From: Bacillus sp. EB106-08-02-XG196
GTDB taxonomy: Bacteria; Bacillota; Bacilli; Bacillales; Cytobacillaceae
Direction of reading: 5' to 3'
DNA: 51,599 nucleotides
Assembly (NCBI RefSeq): GCF_013396335.1
Contig: NZ_JABWSY010000027.1
Location: 1 to 51,599, forward strand
A program made the position numbers and the translations under genes. Below the pieces are notes generated by a model. It worked only from the letters and a program-made list of their open reading frames with translations, had not been told where the DNA came from and did no database searches. Below, piece by piece: positions 42,078 through 50,441 of the stretch. The first letter of the stretch is position 1. The number at the start of each line of letters is the position of its first letter.

Positions 42078-43509
42078 ACCGAAAAGACTTCATCCCATTG
42101 TGATTGTGCTGACTATAGGCAAAAGGTTAAAGGACACCATTTTTAGTTTTATCGCCTTGATCTTTATTTGGAACAGAGGAGGAAAGTTGCTGCTATTTGG
42201 GGCTATCGCTATCGCAATGGTTGCAATTGTTCTGACAAGTATTCTTTCCTGGCTACGATACACATATAGATTAGAGCAGAATGAACTTCGGATCGAATAT
42301 GGTGTTTTTATTCGCAAGAAAAGATATATTCCTTTAGAGCGGATTCAAAGTCTGGATATTTCAGAAGGAATCTTACAGCGACTATGCGGGATGGTAAAGG
42401 TCAAGATAGAAACCGCAGGAGGAAGCGGAAATGATGAAGCGGAAGCGGTCCTTGCGGCTATCTCTAAAGAAGAGGCACGCTTTATTCAAGAATATGTAGC
42501 TGCAGCTAAAAACCCGGTTGTTCAAGAAGCTGAATCCGTTCAGGAAATTCCTAGTCATACAGTGTATAGAATGACTCCAGCACAGTTAATCTTACTATCA
42601 CTTACATCGGGTGGAGTAGGAGTGGTCATTTCAGCAGTATTGGCATTTTTCTCACAGCTGGATGATTTGATTCCCTATGGCAGAATATTTCGTGGAGTGG
42701 AACAATGGGCAGTGAGTAATCTGATTATCATTGTCCTGCTTGTTTTTGGAGGCTTTGTGGCTGCTTGGGTTATTGCTCTAATTGGAACGATGCTAAAGTA
42801 TGCGAATTTTAATGTCATAAAAACGGAACATGATTTGGTTATTTCTCAAGGATTATTAGAAAAAAGACAGATCACAATTCCGTTAACTCGGATTCAAGCG
42901 ATCAGGATTAATGAAAATATCGTTCGCCAATGGCTGGGTTATGGGGCGGTTATGGTAGAAAGTGCAGGTGGTTCAGCTAGTAATCAGGAAGGTTCAAAGG
43001 TACTGCTCCTGCCGCTTGTAAAGATAGATACCATCAAAGATATTTTGGGGCCATATCTTACGGATTACCAACTATCCTCAAGCTTTAATCCAGTACCTAA
43101 AAGAGCGATGCTTCGCTATGTTTTTCGGAGCTGGATCATGATTGTTCCGGTAGTGGCTGCAGCTATTTTCTTTCTAAAAGTATGGGGGCTTCTCTCATTG
43201 GCAGTCCTAGCGTGGTTTACTTTTTGGGGGATATTAAAATATAAGGATGCCGGATGGAAATTGGAGGAGCAGCAATTAAATCTACGGTATCGAAAGATTG
43301 TCAGATCTACCGTATTTATCAAGAAAAATAAAATCCAAAGTCTAGAAATGAAAGAAAGCTACTTTCAAAAAAGAAAAGAACTAGGAACGCTGGAAGCATT
43401 TGTGAAAGTTGGCTTCGGTGGTGCTGGCGGCACTGTAATCGATATGGACCGAAAAGATGTGAAGAAGGTTTACTCTTGGTTTTCTAGGGAAGCTAAAAAG
43501 AAGGATTGA
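42070..43509 (+). CDS. ydbT: PH-domain membrane protein YdbT
   Basis: 479 residues with paired membrane segments before each of three bPH_2 domains: about 65-145 (LRIEYGVFIRKKRYIPLERIQSL), 255-335 (LVISQGLLEKRQITIPLTRIQAI) and 395-470. The three domains repeat the pattern GxxxKKRxxIPLxRIQxxxIxE, an internal repetition. ATG at 42070 overlaps the ydbS end by 8 nt, so coupled translation is likely. Its last codons and stop lie in the bidirectional terminator. Function: envelope resistance partner of YdbS, by homology only. Confidence 0.88.
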   Translation: MFEPKRLHPIVIVLTIGKRLKDTIFSFIALIFIWNRGGKLLLFGAIAIAMVAIVLTSILSWLRYTYRLEQNELRIEYGVFIRKKRYIPLERIQSLDISEGILQRLCGMVKVKIETAGGSGNDEAEAVLAAISKEEARFIQEYVAAAKNPVVQEAESVQEIPSHTVYRMTPAQLILLSLTSGGVGVVISAVLAFFSQLDDLIPYGRIFRGVEQWAVSNLIIIVLLVFGGFVAAWVIALIGTMLKYANFNVIKTEHDLVISQGLLEKRQITIPLTRIQAIRINENIVRQWLGYGAVMVESAGGSASNQEGSKVLLLPLVKIDTIKDILGPYLTDYQLSSSFNPVPKRAMLRYVFRSWIMIVPVVAAAIFFLKVWGLLSLAVLAWFTFWGILKYKDAGWKLEEQQLNLRYRKIVRSTVFIKKNKIQSLEMKESYFQKRKELGTLEAFVKVGFGGAGGTVIDMDRKDVKKVYSWFSREAKKKD

Positions 43510-43538
43510 ACCAAAAGATTGGCTCAATCCTTCTTTTT
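43495..43538. terminator. Bidirectional terminator between ydbT and the rhomboid gene
   Basis: 15-bp perfect outer stem starting AAAAAGAAGGATTGA, plus two inner G-C pairs around an 8-nt loop. The stop codons and the final Lys-Lys-Asp codons of both convergent genes sit in the two arms. Confidence 0.92.
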
Positions 43539-44117
43539 ATTATAAAAAATGGCTCCTAGTAAAAAGCCGCCTAATAAACCGAATATATGGGCAGTGATAT
43601 TAATATTAGGCTGGATGAAGGTCATAACTAAGCTAAGGGCACAAATGATAAGGATAATTTGCGAATTTTGCTGTGAGAGCATATGCTTACGAAAGAGAAT
43701 CATGCTTATATAATAACCAAATAATCCAAAAATCGCGCCGCTAGACCCAACATGTACATAGGTTAAAGGTTCAAGCAGTAAAGTAGCTACATTTGCTAGG
43801 ATACCGGAAACAAAATAGACGAGCAGGAATTTACCCTTTCCTAAGAGCCTTTCAAGTGCTGGACCAAAAAGAACGAGTGAGAAACTGTTAAATAAAACAT
43901 GAGTAAACCCGCCGTGCATAAAGATGGGAGTAAACAGCCTCCAATACTCACCTTCCATAATATAGAGGTTTACACCTGAAAAAGTCGCTTTAAACCAAAA
44001 GTTTGGGAATATCGGTAAAGCTGTAAAAAGATATAATAGGAAATGAATGGCGATAATAATAGAAACAACCGGATAAAAGCGGATGAATTCGCGAAAACTC
44101 TCTGTCCTCGTAAACAT
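43524..44117 (-). CDS. ydcA: Rhomboid family intramembrane serine protease (YdcA)
   Basis: 197 residues, six membrane segments. Catalytic dyad S126 in VGSSGAIFG and H177 in ITAHIFG; conserved H73 and N77 in HGGFTHVLFNSFS. ATG at 44117, minus strand, with CGGGGAGG upstream. Position between ydbT and acpS is the same as in B. subtilis ydcA. Natural substrate unknown. Confidence 0.9.
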   Translation of the reverse strand: MFTRTESFREFIRFYPVVSIIIAIHFLLYLFTALPIFPNFWFKATFSGVNLYIMEGEYWRLFTPIFMHGGFTHVLFNSFSLVLFGPALERLLGKGKFLLVYFVSGILANVATLLLEPLTYVHVGSSGAIFGLFGYYISMILFRKHMLSQQNSQIILIICALSLVMTFIQPNINITAHIFGLLGGFLLGAIFYNKKKD

Positions 44118-44216
44118 AATAACCTCCCCGAGAATACTTACTAATTATAATAGACTGAAATATGGTCTTGTTGTACTATTATGCATCTTTTAATTTAAAT
44201 AGAAGGGACCTTGAGT

Positions 44217-44567
44217 ATGATTAAAGGGATCGGAATTGATATTATTGAACTTTCAAGAATTGAAGAAATTGTCACTAGACAAAAGAAGCTGGTAGATCGG
44301 ATTTTAACTGAGAATGAGAAACGAACGTTCGTAGAGCTTCCTGAGCGAAGAAAAATTGAATTTTTAGCCGGGAGATTTGCGGCAAAGGAAGCCTATTCTA
44401 AAGCTGCTGGCACGGGAATCGGCAAAGAGTTATCTTTTCTAGATATTGAAATTGAAGCAGATTCTTTCGGCAAGCCCTGCATCGTAAGGCCTGAAACGAA
44501 TGGATTTCTTTCGATCTCACACAGCAGAGATTATGCTGTTGCACAGGTAGTTATCGAAGAAAAATAG
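44217..44567 (+). CDS. acpS: Holo-[acyl-carrier-protein] synthase
   Basis: Transfers 4'-phosphopantetheine from CoA to acyl carrier protein. 116 residues, family length, with GIGIDIIELSRIEEI at the N-terminus (Mg ligand D8), FAAKEAYSKAAGTGIG in the middle and SISHSRDYAVAQVV near the end. ATG at 44217 with AGAAGGGA; a TTG two codons earlier is less likely. Encoded just upstream of ydcC and alr, as in B. subtilis. Confidence 0.95.
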   Translation: MIKGIGIDIIELSRIEEIVTRQKKLVDRILTENEKRTFVELPERRKIEFLAGRFAAKEAYSKAAGTGIGKELSFLDIEIEADSFGKPCIVRPETNGFLSISHSRDYAVAQVVIEEK

Positions 44568-44612
44568 AAAAATCATAAATAGCTTGGCACCCTTTTATCA
44601 TATTCCTTAAGG

Positions 44613-44681
44613 TTGTCTCATATATTCATAGGGAAATGGGAGAGACGAGTCTTCTTTATATTCATATGAAAAATGAGACAA
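44613..44681 (+). repeat. Inverted repeat in the ydcC leader
   Basis: TTGTCTCATATATTCATA (44613-44630) can pair with TATGAAAAATGAGACAA (44665-44681) at nearly all positions. The 3' arm ends directly at the AGAAGGGG ribosome site. The same stretch also contains imperfect direct copies of TATATTCATA with GAGAC. Confidence 0.55.
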
Positions 44682-44697
44682 GAAGGGGTTGAAGGAA

Positions 44698-45708
44698 TTG
44701 AAGAAAAGGTTTTTGCTTTTGTTTACGGGGTTAATGGTCATCTTTCTACTAGCTGCCTGTGGCTCTAAGTCAAAAGATGATGTGGTGAAAGAGTTAAATG
44801 GAAAACTAAATGATTTAACTGGTTATAAAGTAGATGCAAAAATGACGTTGAAAATGGGCACTGATTCACAGGTGTATAACGTTGAGATTTGGCATAAGGA
44901 TCCAACATTCTACCGCGTCAATTTAAAAAATGCAGAAAAAGATCAGAGTCAGATGATATTACGCAACGATGAAGGGGTATTTGTATTAACACCTGCACTA
45001 AAGAAGAGTTTCAAATTCCAAAGCGATTGGCCGCAAAACAGCAGCCAAGCCTATTTATATGAATCGTTAATTAAAGACATTGTTGAAGATAAGGAGTCAA
45101 AATTCTCTGCTACAAAAGAACATTATGTATTTGAAACCAAAACCCGCTATCAAAACAATAGTATGCTACCAATCCAGGAAATTAAACTAAACAAGGAAGA
45201 TTTATCCCCGGCAATGGTAAAAGTAATGGATCCAGATCGAAATGCGCTAGTGACTGTAGAATTCTCAAAGGTTAAATTCAACGCCAGCTTTGATGATAGC
45301 GATTTTGATATGAAAAAGAATATGACTCGTGCTGACCTTAACCTTCCTGTCATGGCAGATAGTAAGGATGAAGCCTTTACTGTTAAATACCCAACTGCCG
45401 ATATGGGTGCGAAGTTAGTGGATGAAAAAGTTGTCAAACTTGAAGATGGAAAACGGGTTGTCCTAACCTACGAAGGTGCTAAGTCATTCACGCTTGTACA
45501 AGAAAAGGTAACCGTGAAAGAAGCCTCAACGTCACCTACTTATATCGATGGAGACTTAGTTGATTTAGGTATTACCATCGGTGCTGTTTCTGAAGGTTCG
45601 ATTACTTGGACCATGGATGGTGTGGACTACATGATTGCCTCCAACGACTTAACAGAACAGGAACTTGTTGAGATCGCCAGAACAGTCCAAGGTGATATAG
45701 AAAAATAG
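44698..45708 (+). CDS. ydcC: LolA-like outer-membrane-carrier-fold lipoprotein (YdcC)
   Basis: Secreted, lipid-anchored protein of 336 residues. Signal peptide KKRFLLLFTGLMVIFLLAAC with lipobox LLAAC at the end, so Cys20 is the lipidation site. The mature part has the LolA/LolB-like beta fold of the YdcC family (VDAKMTLKMGTDSQVYNVEIWH, YRVNLKN). The start is TTG at 44698, 9 nt after AGAAGGGG; a TTG at 44689 touches that site. In B. subtilis ydcC is made during sporulation under SigE. Function unknown, perhaps handling a lipid at the membrane surface. Confidence 0.88.
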   Translation: MKKRFLLLFTGLMVIFLLAACGSKSKDDVVKELNGKLNDLTGYKVDAKMTLKMGTDSQVYNVEIWHKDPTFYRVNLKNAEKDQSQMILRNDEGVFVLTPALKKSFKFQSDWPQNSSQAYLYESLIKDIVEDKESKFSATKEHYVFETKTRYQNNSMLPIQEIKLNKEDLSPAMVKVMDPDRNALVTVEFSKVKFNASFDDSDFDMKKNMTRADLNLPVMADSKDEAFTVKYPTADMGAKLVDEKVVKLEDGKRVVLTYEGAKSFTLVQEKVTVKEASTSPTYIDGDLVDLGITIGAVSEGSITWTMDGVDYMIASNDLTEQELVEIARTVQGDIEK

Positions 45709-45719
45709 GATTAAAGGAT

Positions 45720-45747
45720 ACAGGCTCTGAATAGGGCCTGTTTTTCA
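45720..45747 (+). terminator. Terminator after ydcC
   Basis: 6-8-bp stem ACAGGC / GCCTGT with a 10-nt loop and TTTTTCATTT. Confidence 0.65.
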
Positions 45748-45748
45748 T

Positions 45749-45777
45749 TTGACAATTAAAATAAGTAGTTTGATAAT
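45749..45777 (+). promoter_or_regulatory. SigA promoter of alr
   Basis: TTGACA at 45749-45754 and GATAAT at 45772-45777 with a 17-nt spacer; near-consensus. Confidence 0.75.
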
Positions 45778-45834
45778 CAATAGGGTAAAAATAAATATAA
45801 TAAAAGTGACTTTAAGTAATTAGGAAGTGGAACA

Positions 45835-46998
45835 ATGACAGAGCAGGGCTATTTTTATAGAGACACATGGGCAGAGGTTGATTTGGATTATATTCTCTCA
45901 AATGTTACCTCTGTCAAAAAACTTTTGCCTCCCAAAGTGGAGATTATAGCCGTGGTAAAAGCAAATGCTTACGGTCATGGGGACTTGAAAGTGGCCGAGA
46001 GTGCACTGAAAGCAGGTGCAACTTATCTAGCAGTAGCATTTATGGATGAAGCAATCGCTCTCCGGAATAAGGGAGTACTTGCACCTATTCTAGTCTTAGG
46101 TGCAACACGTCCAGAAGATGCTGCGCTAGCAGTCAAGTTTAACATCACCATTACAGTGTTCCGGTTAGAGTGGGTAACAGCGGCACAATCCTATCTTCCA
46201 GAAGATAAGGTACTTCCCGTTCATGTTAAGCTTGATACTGGAATGGGGAGAATTGGTATCCGTACAAAGGAAGAGTTAGCACAGGTTGTAGAAACGATAT
46301 CTAGAGATGGAAGGCTAGCAATTGAGGGTGTCTTTACACACTTTGCCACAGCAGATGAAGTAGACCAAACTTACCTGGATAAACAATTAGAGCTATTCCA
46401 TGATTTGCTTTCTGTCATGAAGGAACAGCCCAAATATATCCATTGTAGTAATAGTGCTGCTGCTTTACGATTCTCAAAAGCTAATTTTAATGCTGTACGT
46501 CTTGGGATTGCTATGTATGGATTAACACCATCTCCTGAGATTGAAAATGAACTGCCTTTTCCCCTTAAGGAGGCGTTTTCGCTCCGCTCGAGGCTTGTCC
46601 ATGTAAAAAAACTCGATAAAGGTGATAAAGTAAGTTATGGTGCTACTTATGAAGCCGAGGGCGAAGAGTGGATTGGTACGATTCCCATCGGTTATGCTGA
46701 CGGCTGGATTCGTCGGCTCCAAGGGCAGGAAGTATTGGTTGAAGGTAGAAGAGTGCCAATTGTTGGCAGGATTTGTATGGATCAATGTATGGTAAAATTA
46801 CCACATGAAGTGCCAGTTGGGACGACTGTTACGTTAATTGGTCGAGAAAATGGAGAATTTATCTCTGTTAATGAAATTGCTCAAAAACTAGAAACAATTA
46901 ATTATGAAGTACCATGTATCATCTCAACTAGAGTACCCCGTCTATATAAACAGGGTGGGAAAATTGTCGTATTAAAAAACTATCTTTTGCACGAATAA
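45835..46998 (+). CDS. alr: Alanine racemase
   Basis: Makes D-alanine from L-alanine, feeding Ddl. 387 residues; PLP lysine K42 in AVVKANAYGHGD, the GRIGIR and HCSNSAA segments of the barrel, and the second catalytic base in VSYGATYEAEG of the C-terminal domain. ATG at 45835, SD AGGAAGTGG. Own promoter at 45749-45777. Followed by the toxin-antitoxin pair, the same order as in B. subtilis. Confidence 0.97.
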   Translation: MTEQGYFYRDTWAEVDLDYILSNVTSVKKLLPPKVEIIAVVKANAYGHGDLKVAESALKAGATYLAVAFMDEAIALRNKGVLAPILVLGATRPEDAALAVKFNITITVFRLEWVTAAQSYLPEDKVLPVHVKLDTGMGRIGIRTKEELAQVVETISRDGRLAIEGVFTHFATADEVDQTYLDKQLELFHDLLSVMKEQPKYIHCSNSAAALRFSKANFNAVRLGIAMYGLTPSPEIENELPFPLKEAFSLRSRLVHVKKLDKGDKVSYGATYEAEGEEWIGTIPIGYADGWIRRLQGQEVLVEGRRVPIVGRICMDQCMVKLPHEVPVGTTVTLIGRENGEFISVNEIAQKLETINYEVPCIISTRVPRLYKQGGKIVVLKNYLLHE

Positions 46999-47183
46999 AT
47001 GGCTTAATATTAAAAATGGGAACATAATTATGATAATGCGGAATTTTAGTGCATAAAAGATAGTTTGTTTGGCCTATAATACAGAAGTATTATATTTAGT
47101 CTATGCATGTTGGGCATTAAGTGGTATTATAAAATATGGTAGATAGAAAAAATGGTGTGTAGTGATGGTGGAGGTGTATGTTT

Positions 47184-47465
47184 GTGTCTGAATCCGGCGC
47201 AACTACGGAAATCTTAGTAAAATTACCGCAACATCTTTTAACCGAGTTAGATGGTTTTGTAAAATTAGAAAACGTTAACCGGAGCGAGTTTATTTATCAG
47301 GCAACTAAAATGTATTTACGCGAACGAAAAAAGAGACAAATTCGCGAATCCATGAGACGTGGATACATGGAAATGGCAATGATCAATTTATCGATTGCAT
47401 CGGAAGCATTTCAAGCAGAATTTGAGGCAGAGCACACAGTTGAACGTCTTGTAAGCGGAGGGTAA
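47184..47465 (+). CDS. ndoAI: Antitoxin EndoAI (MazE-type)
   Basis: Ribbon-helix-helix antitoxin that binds EndoA and the operon promoter. 93 residues, the B. subtilis length; RHH region EILVKLPQHLLTELDGFVKLENVNRSEFI (about 10-38), given here by its key part LPQHLLTELDGFV, and the highly conserved toxin-binding tail RRGYMEMAMINLSI and EHTVERLVSGG. GTG at 47184 lies 9 nt after GGTGGAGG and gives MSESG; an ATG two codons upstream is only 3 nt from that site. Confidence 0.9.
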   Translation: MSESGATTEILVKLPQHLLTELDGFVKLENVNRSEFIYQATKMYLRERKKRQIRESMRRGYMEMAMINLSIASEAFQAEFEAEHTVERLVSGG

Positions 47466-47469
47466 TCCC

Positions 47470-47820
47470 TTGATTGTCAAGCGTGGTGACGTTTATTTCG
47501 CGGACCTATCCCCAGTTGTTGGTTCTGAACAAGGCGGCGTCCGTCCTGTACTTGTCATTCAAAACGACATCGGGAATCGGTTTAGTCCCACAGTTATTGT
47601 TGCAGCGATTACAGCACAAATTCAAAAAGCGAAGCTTCCCACTCATGTAGAAATTGATGCGAAGCGCTACGGTTTTGAACGAGATTCAGTCATACTTTTA
47701 GAACAGATTCGTACAATTGATAAACAGCGGTTAACCGATAAAATAACCCATCTCGATGACGAAATGATGGAAAAAGTGGATGAAGCCTTGCGAGTAAGTA
47801 TAGGTCTCATCGAATTTTAG
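47470..47820 (+). CDS. ndoA: Endoribonuclease toxin EndoA (MazF)
   Basis: Sequence-specific mRNA interferase; the B. subtilis enzyme cuts at UACAU. 116 residues, almost identical to B. subtilis EndoA from memory: MIVKRGDVYFADLSP, RPVLVIQNDIGNRFSPT and KLPTHVEIDAKRYGFERDS with the conserved Arg and Thr of the active site. Start TTG at 47470 behind GCGGAGGG, four bases after the antitoxin gene. Ended by two successive terminators. Confidence 0.96.
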   Translation: MIVKRGDVYFADLSPVVGSEQGGVRPVLVIQNDIGNRFSPTVIVAAITAQIQKAKLPTHVEIDAKRYGFERDSVILLEQIRTIDKQRLTDKITHLDDEMMEKVDEALRVSIGLIEF

Positions 47821-47829
47821 CATGAATGC

Positions 47830-47857
47830 ACGCTCTTTTTAGAAAGAGCGTTTTTTT
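47830..47857 (+). terminator. Terminator of alr/ndoAI-ndoA
   Basis: Perfect 9-bp stem ACGCTCTTT / AAAGAGCGT with TTAG loop and a run of T. Confidence 0.92.
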
Positions 47858-47893
47858 ATACGTATGCTCTAACCTCATATTTGTTTCTGCCTT

Positions 47894-47922
47894 TAGCAAG
47901 CTCATTAGCTTGCTATTTTTTT
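47894..47922 (+). terminator. Second terminator between ndoA and tex
   Basis: Perfect 9-bp stem TAGCAAGCT / AGCTTGCTA with CATT loop and TTTTTTT. It stands only 37 nt after the first one. Confidence 0.88.
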
Positions 47923-48008
47923 ATTTATAAGAAGAAACTGCTCCTTTAATGAATCGATTGAGGTAATTTGATACAATATGGTAATAGGAATGGATGGAGG
48001 TTTGTGAA

Positions 48009-50183
48009 GTGAATGATACAGTTGTAAAAGATGAACAGCTTCTTGGGAAGGTAGCTGCCGAGTTAACCATACCTCATAAGCAGGTAAAGAGTGTAATCTC
48101 GTTATTGAATGAGGGCAACACCGTGCCATTTATCGCCCGCTACCGTAAAGAAATGACAGGGGCACTAGATGAAGTCCAAATACGAAATATCCAGGAACGC
48201 TGGCAATACATACAAAACCTTGAGCAAAGGAAAGAAGAAGTACTTCGGACCATTGCAGAACAAGGAAAATTAACCGAAGAACTATCACATAAAATAACGA
48301 AAGCAGAAAAGCTTCAAGAGGTGGAAGATTTATATCGTCCTTATAAACAAAAACGACGTACAAAAGCGACGGTTGCAAAGGAAAAGGGGCTAGAACCATT
48401 AGCAGAATGGTTATTAACATTTCCTAAAACTTCAATTGAGGAAAAGGCGAAGGAATTTTTATCGGATGAAAAAGAAGTCCTTACGGTTGAAGACGCTATT
48501 GCTGGTGCGAAAGATATCATTGCTGAAATGATTTCCGATGATGCAGAGGGACGGAAATGGATTCGTAACGAAACATTTAAGTCAGGTAAAGTGGAATCAA
48601 CAGTAAAAGATGCGGAAAAAGACGAGAAAAAAGTTTATGAAATGTACTATGAATATGAGGAGCCAGTAAATAAAATTGTTCCCCATCGAATCCTTGCGTT
48701 AAATCGTGGTGAAAAGGAAGATATCTTAAGGGTATCCATAAAGATGAATAATGACATAGTCCTTTCTTATCTATCGAGAAAATGGGTACGCGTCCAGCAT
48801 TCACCCGCAGCACCTTTTGTCATTGAAGCAATAGAAGATAGCTATAAGCGGCTTATCCAACCCTCGATTGAAAGGGAAATTCGGGGTGAACTAAATGATA
48901 AAGGTGAAGAGCAAGCGATTCATATATTCTCTGAAAATCTTCGTAACCTCCTTTTGCAGCCGCCTTTGAAAGGAAAAGTGGTTATTGGCGTTGACCCGGC
49001 TTACCGGACAGGCTGTAAGCTAGCGGTTGTGGATGAAACAGGTAAGGTGTTGAAGATTGATGTGATTTATCCGCATCCACCCGTCTCAAAGACAAAGGAA
49101 GCGAAAGAAAAATTCATTCAAATTCTTCGGGATTATAAAGTAGAGATGGCTGCCATAGGCAATGGAACGGCCTCAAGGGAAACCGAACAATTCGTAGCAG
49201 ACATCCTGAAAGAAATGGATGATGAAATCTATTATCTAATTGTGAATGAAGCGGGTGCCAGCGTGTACTCTGCCTCTGATATAGCGAGAGAAGAGTTTCC
49301 TAATTTTCAAGTAGAAGAAAGAAGTGCGGTCTCAATTGCAAGAAGATTACAGGATCCACTTGCCGAGTTAGTGAAGATTGATCCGAAATCAGTTGGAGTT
49401 GGTCAATACCAGCATGATGTTACCCAAAAGCGCCTTTCCGAGTCATTGCATTTTGTTGTTGAAACTGCGGTTAACCGTGTAGGTGTGAATGTAAATACAG
49501 CTTCAGCCTCCTTGCTGCAATATGTTGCAGGGCTGACAAAAACGGCGGCACACAATATTGTGAAGAAAAGGGAAGAAGAAGGGAAGTTCACGAGCAGGGT
49601 GCAATTAAAGAAAGTCCCTCGTCTAGGGGCTAAAACATATGAACAAGCCATTGGTTTCTTGCGTGTATTAGATGGGAAACAGCCGTTAGACAAGACGGGA
49701 ATTCACCCGGAAAGCTATAATGAAGTGAAAAAGTTATTAGAGAGTTTGGGCTTTTCAACAGATGATTTAGGAAGTGCTGAATTAAGAGATGCCCTTGGTG
49801 GTCTTGATTTAAAATCAGTTTCTGCAGAACTGTCAATTGGTGAATTAACACTAAAAGATATCATCGACGCACTGGTAAGACCAGAACGTGACCCGCGTGA
49901 TGACCTGCCGCGTCCATTATTGAAAAAGGATGTTCTTAAATTAGAAGATTTAAGTGCAGGAATGGAACTGCAGGGTACAGTTAGAAATGTGGTGGATTTT
50001 GGCGCGTTTGTAGATATCGGCGTTAAGCAGGATGGTCTCGTTCATATTTCTAAGCTAAGTAATCGTTTTGTGAAACATCCTTTGGATATCGTATCTGTTG
50101 GTGATGTGGTAACCGTTTGGGTGGACTCAGTTGATATGAAAAAAGGCAGAGTAGCATTAACGATGCTGCCGCCAGCTAAATAA
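48009..50183 (+). CDS. tex: Tex-family RNA-binding protein (YdcI)
   Basis: Transcription accessory factor that binds nucleic acid and RNA polymerase. 724 residues: N-terminal helical region (about 10-200), YqgF/RNase H-like domain (about 320-450, VVIGVDPAYRTGCKLAVVD), helix-hairpin-helix domains (about 490-560, VNTASASLLQYVAGL), and a C-terminal S1 domain (about 645-720, GMELQGTVRNVVDFGAFVDIGV). GTG at 48009 lies 8 nt after ATGGAGG; an ATG at 47994 overlaps that ribosome site and is rejected. The gene follows ndoA directly; in B. subtilis the sigB operon lies between them. Confidence 0.95.
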   Translation: MNDTVVKDEQLLGKVAAELTIPHKQVKSVISLLNEGNTVPFIARYRKEMTGALDEVQIRNIQERWQYIQNLEQRKEEVLRTIAEQGKLTEELSHKITKAEKLQEVEDLYRPYKQKRRTKATVAKEKGLEPLAEWLLTFPKTSIEEKAKEFLSDEKEVLTVEDAIAGAKDIIAEMISDDAEGRKWIRNETFKSGKVESTVKDAEKDEKKVYEMYYEYEEPVNKIVPHRILALNRGEKEDILRVSIKMNNDIVLSYLSRKWVRVQHSPAAPFVIEAIEDSYKRLIQPSIEREIRGELNDKGEEQAIHIFSENLRNLLLQPPLKGKVVIGVDPAYRTGCKLAVVDETGKVLKIDVIYPHPPVSKTKEAKEKFIQILRDYKVEMAAIGNGTASRETEQFVADILKEMDDEIYYLIVNEAGASVYSASDIAREEFPNFQVEERSAVSIARRLQDPLAELVKIDPKSVGVGQYQHDVTQKRLSESLHFVVETAVNRVGVNVNTASASLLQYVAGLTKTAAHNIVKKREEEGKFTSRVQLKKVPRLGAKTYEQAIGFLRVLDGKQPLDKTGIHPESYNEVKKLLESLGFSTDDLGSAELRDALGGLDLKSVSAELSIGELTLKDIIDALVRPERDPRDDLPRPLLKKDVLKLEDLSAGMELQGTVRNVVDFGAFVDIGVKQDGLVHISKLSNRFVKHPLDIVSVGDVVTVWVDSVDMKKGRVALTMLPPAK

Positions 50184-50194
50184 GAGTAATGTAG

Positions 50195-50250
50195 AAGAAA
50201 GAATGCAACCCACCTAGTGAGTTGCACTCTTTCTTATGAAATGTGCTTTT
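50195..50250. terminator. Terminator of tex, overlapping the end of cmpA
   Basis: 15-bp stem with one mismatch, AAGAAAGAATGCAAC (50195-50209) / GTTGCACTCTTTCTT (50221-50235). For tex a T-run follows later, at about 50247; for the minus strand the stem directly follows the cmpA stop at 50234. Confidence 0.7.
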
Positions 50251-50347
50251 TTCTGTAAAAAAACCAGCATTGGTTTAGCAGTTTAATTTGGTATCGGTCC
50301 TTCTCGTAGAAAGCTCTTTTCATTTGGTTCTGAAACCAAGTCGGCAT
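50234..50347 (-). CDS. cmpA: Cortex morphogenetic protein CmpA
   Basis: 37-residue protein reading MPTWFQNQMKRAFYEKDR then YQIKLLNQCWFFYRKKHIS. From memory it is nearly identical to B. subtilis CmpA and lies in the same place between ydcI (tex) and ydcK. ATG at 50347 with a strong GGGAGGG six bases upstream on the minus strand, stop at 50234-50236. Known role: couples spore coat completion (with SpoIVA and ClpXP) to cortex assembly in the mother cell. Too short for most ORF finders. Divergent from ydcK. Confidence 0.93.
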   Translation of the reverse strand: MPTWFQNQMKRAFYEKDRYQIKLLNQCWFFYRKKHIS

Positions 50348-50393
50348 AGTTAACCCTCCCGAAAAGTAGATCATTATAGGTATCTACAATATA

Positions 50394-50402
50394 TGCTATA
50401 AT
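50394..50402 (+). promoter_or_regulatory. Extended -10 promoter of ydcK
   Basis: TGCTATAAT with TATAAT at 50397-50402. The -35 is poor, as often with extended -10 promoters. 40 nt before the start codon. Confidence 0.55.
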
Positions 50403-50441
50403 AGGTTGTCACGTTCGCTTTTATGTTTGGAGGGAAAGCAA

